Assembly: GCA_009823395.1 (NCBI GenBank)
Contig: CM020520.1
Span: 3,200,501-3,264,500, forward strand
Source: Thamnaconus septentrionalis
Lineage: Eukaryota > Chordata > Actinopteri > Tetraodontiformes > Monacanthidae
Direction of reading: 5' to 3'
DNA length: 64,000 bases
Position 1 is the stretch's first letter, and each line of letters opens with the position of its first letter. Under the pieces are notes generated by a model that was not told the DNA's origin, searched no databases, and worked only from the letters and a program-made list of their open reading frames with translations. The position numbers and the translations under genes are program-made. Of this stretch, positions 54,018-64,000 are shown piece by piece.

Positions 54018-56229
54018 ACAAACGAGGGTCACGTGCGGACTAATGAGGGTCAGGTGCAGCACATCAGGCTCATTCAAAAAAAAATGAAGGCTGGACTTTG
54101 AAAGTGTGGTAAGAAAAAATAAAGGGGAAATGCAGTCTGATGCATCTGGGTCTGGTCACTTGCACAAACAACGATCTGACCAATCACATCGTTGTTTGTA
54201 ACCCAACTCAAAAACCAACTCACAAAAAAACAACAACTAAGAAAGAACGAAAGAGTCGTAACATGAAGGAAGCACTAAACTAATTACTGAGGACACATTT
54301 CATCATTTCTGGAGGGATGGAAGACGATAATGACGCTTGTGGGAAAGCAAATTAAATTCCAAAGGTCAGCAGGAAGGGCTCTCACTTCTCCTCCTACATC
54401 TCCGAGACTCCAGTGAAGCCACTGAGTCACCTGGTCAAGTGTCCTTGGCTTCGTTCATCTTCCCCCTTTTCCTGCTGAGGCCACTGACCACCGCTTCGGT
54501 TTCTGTCCTTCACTCTTTCTTTTACACTCTCACTCCTACCTGTTCAGTGTGAGTGTGTGTGTGGTGTGTGGAGGGAGGGGCCGGGGGGCATGACTTGTCA
54601 CTTGAGCCGAACTCGGCAGAGTAAGCACCTGGAAACAGTTTCACTCATTTCTCTGATTCCTGGACATCCACTTCGTGGTGAGTAAGCTGAGGAGGAGCCA
54701 GTTTGCAGCTAGAGATTTTTTCAAAGTTGTTTTTACCCTCTAAATCCTCCCAGATGATTCTCCGGTGTGTCTGCGATTTGCTCGACGCAGAGTGGAAGGT
54801 AGACGGCGGGGCAGGATGCTCTCCCTGCAGTTCAGCACTCGTCAGGGGAGGCAGGTGGGGAGACTTAATGATTCTTGAAGCAGCACAAGACCAACAAGGA
54901 GCTCAATGTGGCGCTAATTCGGGACCCAAAGAACCTCCTCACCCCCCACCCTCCTCCCACCTCGTTTTCAAAGGGATTGATTATTGCAGGGGGCCATCAG
55001 ATCATCCTGCTCTAATCCCCGCCCTGGCCCCCGCCACACACACACACACACACGGTTCCCAGACGCTGTAAGTCTTGGTCTGCAGTGCAGAAAGGCCACT
55101 GGAGGAGCAGAAGGTGGATCAGAGCCGACGGGAGGACGTCCTGATGAGCTGCAGGTGGGCTTGTCTGCACTTCATATCTTTTTTTTTTTTGCTCTTTTCT
55201 GAATGTTCCTTCACGTTGACTTTGTCCTTAGCTCGCTGGGCGTCAGGACCACTCTGCTGCCAGACGACATAGAACCCCCCCAGCCCCCCCGACCCCGAAT
55301 CATCTGTCTCACTTTGTGACGTGAAGACAAACAGATGGGTGGGTGTTTAGTGTGCAGCATTAATTAAGGCTCACGGCAGCTGATGCATCAGATTCACGCC
55401 CGACCCGCAATTAAGAGGAAACACTCGAGTCCAAAAGCCGTCGACGTGGCAACCACCCCACCTCCGTCCCCTCCCCCACCCCCCCACCCCCCTCCCCAGG
55501 AATCCCAGTCCGTCTCACCGGGCCTCGCCTCACCAGCGTGACATTTCGCCGTGCTTACCGCAGTGTTTATTGTTTATCGTTAGCGGCGCAGAGTCACGGC
55601 GCTCCGTAGGACGCTGCAACACAAGAGAGTTCTCACAAGGCAAAGTTTCCCGAGGAAAGCCGCACGCAGCGCACGCCGCCGCCCTCCAGCGAGCGCGCTA
55701 ATCCATCAAAAGCGCTCGTCCGCCCATTTGTCCAACGTTGCTGCAGATTTCGAGGAAGTTTCATCATCGTGTTGCCGGGGATGCCAAGAGGAGTGGGAGG
55801 CCGGCGGCATTCATGAGGGCAGATTCATGAGCGGTTGCAAAACATTCAGCATTTTCCAGACTTTTCAGAAGTTCAGCTCTGAGGTATCTTCAGTGTTGAG
55901 ATGGTTGCAAAACATTCAGCATCAAATGTTCATCAGTCAAACTTATGAATTAACCTGATTTTATTTATTTATTTGTCAACTTCTGCCCACATTTCCAGCA
56001 GCCTTCAGTTCGTTATGGGTCTGCTCAGTGGTGTCGTTCTCCAGTCAAACTTGCTTAGTTTGTAAAAGCCTGCAGCTGTAAATAGTATTCAAGAGAATTA
56101 AAGCAAGGCAGTGCACCTCATTTCCTTCAACCAAAAAAAACCCAAAAAGCAACAGCTGTTTGTTTGCTGAAAGTACACTTGGCGTCGTAAAGGATGGCCT
56201 CCGTTTGAACGGCAGACAGTTATTAAGTC

Positions 56230-56520
56230 GTAGCTGATGGAAACACAATATGCCCGGCATATTCAATATCTTCATTAAACAATTAGCTCGCCTCTGTTAA
56301 ATTGGCCGGCCGGCTAATCTCGTTAAGCCATTTGCCTGAGGACTAATTCTGCGGGAAGGTGATACAATGAGCACGGGGGCCCATTTTTAACAGCATCACT
56401 CCCGCTTTCATAAGCAGGGCCTCAGTATTATGTTTGGCAGGAGGAAAGTGGCATTAATAAGATGTAATGTGGGCGTCGAGGAGATATTATATATAATGAG
56501 CGTCTATTCTTGTCACATCC
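56230..56520. promoter_or_regulatory. Candidate conserved non-coding block
   Basis: Unique sequence with TTAAACAATTAGC, GGCCGGCCGGCTAATCTCG, GAGGACTAATTC and GCATTAATAAGATG. Homeobox-word rich; no frame. Composition-based inference. Confidence 0.3.
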
Positions 56521-57599
56521 TGCTATTTAGAGGCGGCGTGTTTACTCCGACTCCTCCGTCATGTTTCCCAGTACTGTGCTGCCGTCCATCCATCCATCCA
56601 TCCCTCCATCCGTCTATCTATCCATCCGTCCATCCACCTATCCTCCAGCCTTTACATGATGAATAGTCCCAAAACACAAAAAAATAAATCAGAACTAGAC
56701 GAACAGAGGGCAGCAGCAGGAGTAGTGGAATCACAAAGGCTGAGTGACCACAGAATTTGGACTTTGGGCATCCCGAACTGTCACTGCACAGTGAGAACCA
56801 CGGGCCTCTGACCCGGCTGCCAAATCCCAGGTCAGAGCAGCAGCGAGGCAACCGACGCTTCAAACGCAGTCCTCTGCCTTCGTCGCTGCCAATTAGCCTG
56901 CGGCTCGACGTGCAGCCGTTTATCTGTGTTTGGCCGCAAGAATCTGATGCTGCAGGCTGCTAGCAGCGCCGCCGCTTGATTGACGACGCCTTGGTATTCA
57001 AATGGGGTGTGAAATTCTGTCGTGTCAGACGGCCGTACGCACACATGCAGACACACAGTCTGGAGCTGCAGAAAAAACCCAACAAACAAAAACTGTGCTT
57101 TGTATTCAAAGCGCAACGCGGCAAACAGGGAAAACAGGTTTTGAACAAAGTAAATAGTTGGTTGGTGAGCGGGAGTGAGTCGAGCCAGTCTGGAGCAACA
57201 AGCGACAGTATGTGAGGTGGTGAGGAAGCAGGGATTCAAGGCATGGCTGCGGGCGATTCTCAGCGCCTCAAGGCCAAGAACAAGAGCGTTGACAGCTGAG
57301 AAAACAAGGAACGCAGCCCAGGAAGTGAAAAGAGCGGACAATCTGCTCCAGAATATCAGGGAAAAAAGTCATCACAGGCACTCAAACACCATTTTTTTTG
57401 ATTATTCCAAGACTGGATTTTTTTTTTTTACAGAATTGATTTATAATTCAGATATGACCGGCACATAACAGAAGCATCTTTTTTTTTTTTTTTTTTGAAA
57501 GTTTCATTAAAGAAGGCGACGCAGGACATCTGTTGTGTCTGATATTGATATGCGACTGTTGATTTATAGGCTCAGCTGTGCAACGTGTGCCCCCCCCAC

Positions 57600-57800
57600 C
57601 GATGCCACAACGTGAATTCCTTAGAGGCCAGTTATTACATAACATTTAGAAGTAAGTAATTGTTATATCAAGGCAGTAGGCGGCAGTGGCTGGTGATGAA
57701 TGGAGCTAATATCGCCGGTTCGTCGCTGGCAGCCGCCATATCATTTCCATAAAACAGGGAATGGAGCGGATTATTAGGGCACCGCTCCAGACGTACGGCG
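57600..57800. promoter_or_regulatory. Candidate conserved non-coding block
   Basis: Unique sequence with CCAGTTATTACATAAC, AAGTAAGTAATTGTTATATC and GCGGATTATTAGGGC. No coding frame. Confidence 0.25.
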
Positions 57801-58169
57801 TGGAGCCAACGTGACAGTCCTCTATCTCTTAAATGTGTTTTGTGTGTTTGCGCGATTGCATTTATCATGCTAGATATGGTCTCTGCTGTGTGTGTGTGTG
57901 TGTGTGGGGGGATTAGAGAGATTTGTTGTTGTGCTGTGTTTTTTCTTAGATTTGTGCTACTGGGGGCAGCGGCAAACACAAGCTTTGGATCTGACCTTTG
58001 ACCTCTGCAAAGGCGAGAAAAGGCGAGGGGAGCATGAACAAAATGATTTGGAGTTTTGTGTGAGGAAATATAAATGTATATACACACATATAAATGATAT
58101 ATATGTAAATATATGTATATATACATGTACATATATATTTATATAGATATATGTAAATATATACAATTA

Positions 58170-58509
58170 TACACTACCAGTCAAGCAATGTCTTTTCTTT
58201 TATTCTCATAACTATCACAGTTTCTCACTGAAGGCATCAAAATTACGTATGAACACACATGGAATTATGTAGGCAACAATAAAAGCATAAAATAAGTCTA
58301 AATAAAATCTAAATTAAAATATTTAAATTCTCCAAAATAGCCACCTTTCATGAAAAGCATATTCAGAGTTATTTAACTTGTTTTTCTTTGCTGCGTCATT
58401 ACATATATCTTGCTCATATATTTGATGTCTTCAGTATCTATCTGCAGTGCGGAAAGTTTTAAAGATAAAAAAATTGCATGAGAAGGTGTGTCCAAACTTT
58501 TGACTGGTA
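58170..58509. mobile_element. Tc1/mariner-type MITE, copy 2 (inverted, one end damaged)
   Basis: It starts TACACTACCAGTCAAG, with a shortened terminus that lacks the GTTTGGACACACC part, and ends GTGTCCAAACTTTTGACTGGTA. Inner blocks (ATTCTCATAAC, GAAGGCATCAAAATTACG, AAAATAGCCACCTTTCATG) match the reverse complement of copy 1. Confidence 0.65.
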
Positions 58510-59626
58510 CACACACATACACGCATATATATGTATGCAAATGTATTTTTATTAAAGGCCCAGTGTTTAAGATTTCAAAGGGGATCAATAAAGGTTCAAT
58601 GAAGTCGCCGCAAATAAGCAGCTGTCGCGTTTTCATTTACTAATAATAAGCACTCATAGGGAAACCATGATTACGATTCATTGAGGCGACACCAACCTGA
58701 GGCTTTGTCGGGTGTCTCGAAGGGGCGGGTGGGGCGAGGAGGCCTCGGAGGGCGGAGCCAAAACCTGGAGGAAGATCTGGAAAGGCCTCTGGTGGCGTGG
58801 CCCACCTGTGTGGAGGATCAGAAACACACACGCTTATACACACTGTAAAGACATGACACCTGGCTCACACTCACACACCGTATCTTTCACTCACACCAGG
58901 TCACCATTGGCATTTATACCATTTCAAAAAACCAAATACATCAGACATGTTTAGCCTTAATATCAGGAGTGAGAGCATCCAGGAACATTTGCACGATGAT
59001 GCACTGCACTGCAGCAAAGACTCTCCCGGGTTTGAATCAGGACTCACAACACACAAATTATTGTCAGGAAGTCATCTGGAAAGTGAATTTAGCACAGCGC
59101 AGGACCTCAGACAGTTCACTCTAACAGGTTATTTCTCTTCTATTCCGACGGGGGATCCATCTCTTTCCCGCCTTCCCCACATTACAACACACACACACAC
59201 ACACACACACACTGAAGCCCCCAAGACTCCAATAGAGAAAATTTGACGAGGTGAATGAAATTGGGGACGATGCTGCAGGCGCCCAGGAGACACACAAGTG
59301 TTTCCTGCTCTCCGCGGCTAAGCCGCCACCCCAGGCGTAGTTCAGAGCTGCGGCTTCATTGTTTACCAGGAGCTGAATCCCTCCTCCCCCACGCCCACCC
59401 ACCAGTAATAAGCCTCGAACCGCTCGCGGTCCGGCGGCCCTCCGTTGCAGCGCAAATAGCAGCAGCAGCGAGGAAATGCGGCGGGCGCAGAGTGCTGTGT
59501 AATGACTGAAAGAGAAGGAGGATTTATCCAAGTGTTTGTGTCTGTGTCAGCGTTTCCAGGAAATCAGTTTTTCAAATCTGTCTTCTGGGCGGACTATCAT
59601 CCTGTAGCCGCTGTAAGACACGCTAG

Positions 59627-59657
<31 letters not shown>

Positions 59658-60665
59658 GGCACAGAGAAATCCACAGTGATGCTGATTCCGGGGGTCTGGT
59701 TCTGCAACAGAGCCATTCATCACAGATGCAGCTTTTCAGTGCACCGTGCGCACTTCTTTTGTATTGCCTAACTTGGAAAACCTGCACGTATACTAAAAAT
59801 AAAAAAATAAAATATATATATACATATAAAATATGAATATATTTCACTTTGTATTATTCACAGGGATAGAGGTTTTGCAGGAAAGTATATATATATATAT
59901 GTAAAACCCTCAATCAATCAGCACTTAGTGTGGAATCCTAATTTCCTGCTGTGTATTTGTGAACGTTTAGGAGCATCAAACAGCTGCTGTCAAGGTTTGA
60001 TTCCTGGATGCCGTGGCAGTATTTTTTTTTTTTTTATTTTTTTGGATTCCAGGATAAATTGGATGGCTGACTCAACTGTGTCTCCAGAACGGTCCTTCTG
60101 ATCGTTGATGTCAGCCTCTCGATGATTCAAAAAAAAAAAAAAAAAAAAAAAGGGGGTGGTAGTGGTGGTGGGGAGGGGTGGAGCTTTGTTCAGCGGCGGG
60201 CTAATGAGGATGAAAGAGGAACGTGATTCACCAGCTAAAGGAAGAGAATGTGCTGGGGCCACGGAACAAAAACGTCAAACCTTTCATTAGCGTCTTCATT
60301 TGGGAGAGCGGTGACAACAGTCGCGCGACCTTTGCTGGCTGAAGATTGGGCACTTAAAAGAGGGAAGTGGGGGGATGTGGGGTGAGGAAGGGGGGGGGCT
60401 GGGGTGCTGGATGAATCCTGGGCTGCTGCTCCTGCCGGCGTTGTTGGAAATGGCTCTTGCAATCCCATAATAATAACCATCTTTTGGTGCAATTAAATCA
60501 TCCATCCACCCCCCCCCTCCCTCCCCTCAGCTCCACTCTCCCTCCCCCCTGTAGCCTTCACCTCCTGTCACACACACACCTCAGTTTTAATATCCAGCCC
60601 TGGCTGGGGAGGGAGAAGAGAAAGGAAAAGCCAGAGAGAGGAAGAGAGGACAAGGCAGAACCCTT

Positions 60666-60705
<40 letters not shown>

Positions 60706-60847
60706 TGCATGTGTGCGCGCAGATTAATTAGAATCCTTCTGGACTGCCATTAGAGCTCATTAAAAGGAGCCACAGCCATGCAGGCATCAAACAAAGAGCT
60801 GGGACTGAACCCGGTCCAACCCCCCACCACTGTCTCTCTCGCTGGCT

Positions 60848-60848
<1 letters not shown>

Positions 60849-60901
<53 letters not shown>
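60849..60901. repeat. (GT)n microsatellite, 26 units
   Basis: Perfect GT run; others of 17 units flank it at 60669-60703 and 61051-61084. Confidence 0.97.
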
Positions 60902-60940
60902 ATCTACACCTGCATATGTGTTATTCATTTTTCCCCCCCT

Positions 60941-60997
60941 TACATATGCACACAATAGTCTGTGCATGGTTTAAATCCATGCACAGCTGCATATGTA
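60941..60997. repeat. Nested inverted repeat (hairpin)
   Basis: Outer arms TACATATGCA (60941-60950) and TGCATATGTA (60988-60997); inner arms CTGTGCATGG (60960-60969) and CCATGCACAG (60977-60986). Confidence 0.85.
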
Positions 60998-61047
60998 TGT
61001 GAACTAACTAACTCAGCTACGACAAAGTGTGTTTCAAGGTGCATATA

Positions 61048-61085
<38 letters not shown>

Positions 61086-61099
61086 ATCGTGTGGCTGCT

Positions 61100-61400
61100 G
61101 GGATGAGTATGTAGATGAAGCATTATGTTAATGATATTTTCTCCTCTGGTTTGGCCCTGTGGTCTCCACAGGCCTTGTTAGTATAAATGATGCTCCCACC
61201 GCTGGCCAGCCGAGGCTCCGCCGCTCCGCCGCTAAAGGGATGAATTAGGCCTTGGAATCCCTGATCACATCCCCGCTTCGTTTACAGTGCGGGGCCGTCC
61301 GGGGACTCCGCATACATTATGATGAGAGCGTTTATGCCTACTTATTAGTAGGTGCCCACCGAATGGGTATGGCTTGACCTATTATGAGCTGGCACAGAGA
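61100..61400. promoter_or_regulatory. Candidate conserved non-coding block
   Basis: Unique sequence with GCATTATGTTAATGATATT, CCTGTGGTCTCCACAGG (a near palindrome), GATGAATTAGGCC and TACTTATTAGTAGG. No coding frame. Confidence 0.3.
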
Positions 61401-63207
61401 CGAAAAGAAAAAATAAGGCCTCCGGCAAATCAGAATGGAAGAGAAAAACACAAGTAAGGACGGCCTTTGTGGAAATAGAGTTGCTGTTGAAATATGTATT
61501 AGATTTGCTCACATGTGTTTGTCTCTCTAACAGTGTTTATGTCTTCAAGGCTTTTTATTTTTGTGGTCGGGCCTAAAAAAAAGCTGTCTGGATTTAAGGT
61601 GGACGGTTTCAAAATATTTGCGAGCGCGGTCTTTATTACTATTTATAGTTTTTGCTTGGCCGCTGGTGCTAGGATCGACGCGAGAAACACGACCTCGCCG
61701 TTCGCACCAAGTTGCAAGTTCAGCATTGGGCATAAATAAATACAAGTGGGGAACACATACTTTCTGTTACTAAGCAACCGGCACAATAGATATTCAGCTT
61801 CTGTTTCCATATGCATGCACAGTAACAGCGGTGGTTGTGTGTGCCGCAGCTCTCTGGGATGGAAGCAGGTTGTTTACAGACTTGGCACCGTTGACCTGTT
61901 TTGGCCCTTATTTCACCTCTTGCATTTCTGCCCCTGCATCCAAATTCAGGCCTGAGGTGTCCAGACGGCCGCTGAGACACAGGACACGTGCTCCCTCAAA
62001 CACCTGGCCCCCATTTGACCCGTTTTCAGGTCTTCATATTTCATCCTGGACTCTGGTGGACCAATTTATCATGCAAAAAAACCTCCCGTGGATGTTAGCG
62101 CACAGGTGTTATTTTTATTCAGTTTTGAAAGCCTACTAAGCGAGTGTGTCTGCGAGTATGATTTTTGCCCTGACCCTCTGTGAGGGCATGTTTTAGCGGT
62201 TAGCTGGCTCTGTGGCCTGAAGGCAGAACACCCCAGCGAAGCAGAAGGTCCAGATCTGCGTTCCTCGCAGGAACGTGGCTAAATCGCGGCCCATTTCTCA
62301 CCCCGATGAACACTAAAAACCGTAATGCACACTCTTTATCACCGCCGCCCTCTATATTGCTTCTACTGCTTTTTTCTCTCAGCTCTCCCAGTGAAACTGT
62401 GGGCTCCCTTTTGCGCCGCCTCAAACAAGAGCCAGAAAGTCCATAATATCTTCTTTCAGCTGGCTGGCGGTGAATCATTTCAAGAGTCCTCTCTGGCGTT
62501 TCAATCAGCGGCTTTTATTTCCCAGGATCAAAGTCACGCAGACGTTTGGGACTTACTTATGATTCGACTCGACAAAATGATCTTCCCCAACAGACTAATG
62601 TATTGGTTTATGAACATGTAGGTTGAAATTACGCATCTTAAGCTTTTTTTGGACTTGAATGCAACAAAAAAGGGAGAACGCGTACGTTCCCTCACATCAT
62701 TTTGTTCTTTGAAAGCTGCAGCGGAGCCCAAAGTCACGAGGCCGAGTGCATGTGAACGGCAGGCAGCGCACGTTCATCAGGGCTCAACGCTGCTCGTGCA
62801 CCGTTCAGATCTGTCCTGCTACCGCCGAGGGCAAAACTGTTGGGCTTGGGAGCGAATGGACTTAGTGGTGTGGTGCGGCGTGTGTGTTTGTGTGTGCGGT
62901 GGTGGTGTGCCAGATTACCTTGCTGAGCAGCATATTGCTGCAAGCCTGCCAGTTAGCAGGGGTTTACGCAGGGCCATTGCCTCTGATTATCTTTAACATC
63001 TTGCTGCGTGCGCCGCGATGGGCAGCTGGCACTGATTCAGCCGGACACGCACGCGTGTGCGCGCACACCCGCGTGCAAGACACAGAGAAGTGACAGTAAA
63101 AGTATCGGCTGGCCATCGTTGTGCTAAACATTTAAGCACAACGTTTAACAAAGATTTGAATGAAAAATAATTGTTAATTTTTACATGCATGATTTTTTTT
63201 CAGGCAT

Positions 63208-63247
<40 letters not shown>

Positions 63248-64000
63248 CAGAGGACATACTCATGGCTTTCTTTTCTCCCCAGCTCGTCACCCTGAGCTCT
63301 AAGGTTGCATTTCTCCAGCGGTGATCAGCGCCGACACATCGCACCCTGCCCTCTTCAACTCTTAGACTGGGGCATCAAGCCCAGCAAACATCACCGCCAG
63401 CTGCAGGCGTGGCAAAACAAAACAAAATAAAAATATCTGGCTGGTGTTGGCAGGGCCGCCATCGCTGCCATCGCTGCCGCCGCCGTCGGCACCGCTGAAG
63501 TGGCGCACAGGTGTCGACTCCCTGTGTGTGAAAGCCAGCAAGGTTTGACACAGAGATCAAGGTGTCCTCTGTGCCGGTGGGCCGCATGAATGCATGCATG
63601 ACCGTGACTCCGCACTGGTGCCACAGTGTGCACATTTCAGCACGTGTGTGTTTCTGCTGCTTCCACAGTGAGGCCACAGTGGCTCTATGCAGCCTGGCCA
63701 GAAGAGCCACTGTGTGACAACGAAACCCAGCCGTCTGCTTCCCGCTGAAAACTATGACGCTCTGAGAGAAGAGCTACATGTGACAGTCGTGTATGGCCAC
63801 CAGCTCCATGAAGGGCATTCTGGGAAGTCCTTCGCAGCCCCAGGTTGGGAGCCACGCCCCAGGACAATCTCCATTTGGAGGACTACTCAGCACTAATGCT
63901 TCACCCCCACCTGGTAATCTGTGCAGGAATCCGGACACCCTGCACCCTGAGTGTGAAGGGCTGAGTGGTCGGACCACAGGTGAGAAGAGATTGGGGCCTT

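Larger units (their letters stand above)
49906..58169. other. Non-coding region toward the next gene
   Basis: No exon recognised. Contents: (ATTT)n 53006-53041, (GAA)n 53405-53481, a 28-bp dispersed repeat at 54046-54073, (CA)n 55035-55054, a 20-bp direct repeat at 55833 and 55903, (CATC)n 56586-56645, poly(T) 57478-57496 and AT-rich 58078-58160. Unique blocks at 52490-52680, 56230-56520 and 57600-57800 look regulatory. Confidence 0.5.
58510..64000. other. Non-coding region to the end of the window
   Basis: No exon recognised and no dpyd first exon found. Contents: (CA)n 59186-59212, 59628-59655 and 63209-63243, poly(A) 60129-60151, (GT)n 60669-60703, 60849-60901 and 61051-61084, and a nested hairpin 60941-60997. 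Unique sequence at 61100-61400 and 62400-62530. Confidence 0.5.

Noticed and set aside
63540..64000. Possible retroelement fragment at the window end
   Set aside because: Frames on both strands have mixed composition that hints at a mobile element, but no catalytic or zinc-knuckle motif is visible and the sequence is cut by the window edge.
61700..64000. First exon of dpyd
   Set aside because: Expected downstream of mir-137 by human gene order, but no frame matching the DPYD N-terminus was found; it probably lies beyond the window.

Overview
This is vertebrate nuclear DNA, almost certainly from a teleost fish and probably a percomorph. Coding sequence is split into short exons with GT-AG introns, several of them about 90-110 bp. 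Long (CA)n/(GT)n and (GA)n microsatellites occur every kilobase or so, and miniature inverted-repeat transposons of fish type are present. Nothing in it is prokaryotic, and most long open frames are translations of simple repeats.

One protein gene can be read completely: sorting nexin 7 (snx7), on the minus strand, 9 coding exons between 22152 (ATG) and 9739 (stop). The exons join in frame to 420 residues with a PX domain and a C-terminal BAR-type coiled region. The 3' UTR probably runs to about 8.8 kb, and a CpG-containing, TATA-less promoter with an ETS-type site lies just above 22152. Intron 8 (5.4 kb) and intron 7 (2.9 kb) are full of microsatellites. Intron 4 is mostly one transposon.

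On the plus strand, 23 kb away and divergent from snx7, lies the microRNA gene mir-137 (hairpin 45494-45578). This is the vertebrate SNX7 / MIR137 arrangement in compact form (several hundred kb in human, from memory). A CpG-rich block at 41.9-42.5 kb is the likely promoter of the mir-137 host transcript, and 44781-44877 is a candidate host exon. DPYD, the expected next gene beyond mir-137, was not found in the window.

The rest (1-8.8 kb, 22.3-41.9 kb, 45.6-64 kb) is non-coding: microsatellites, three MITE families, a 14-bp minisatellite, several hairpins, and unique homeobox/POU-motif-bearing stretches that could be conserved enhancers of mir-137 or snx7.

The most interesting signal is snx7 intron 7. 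It has (CA)14 starting 12 nt after the donor and (UG)12 ending 9 nt before the acceptor. These tracts are complementary and could bridge the two splice sites. Other points of note are the transposon-filled intron 4, a triplet repeat about 75 bp upstream of the mir-137 hairpin, four exact CTCF-core matches, and a (TTA)n/(TAA)n perfect palindrome upstream of mir-137.
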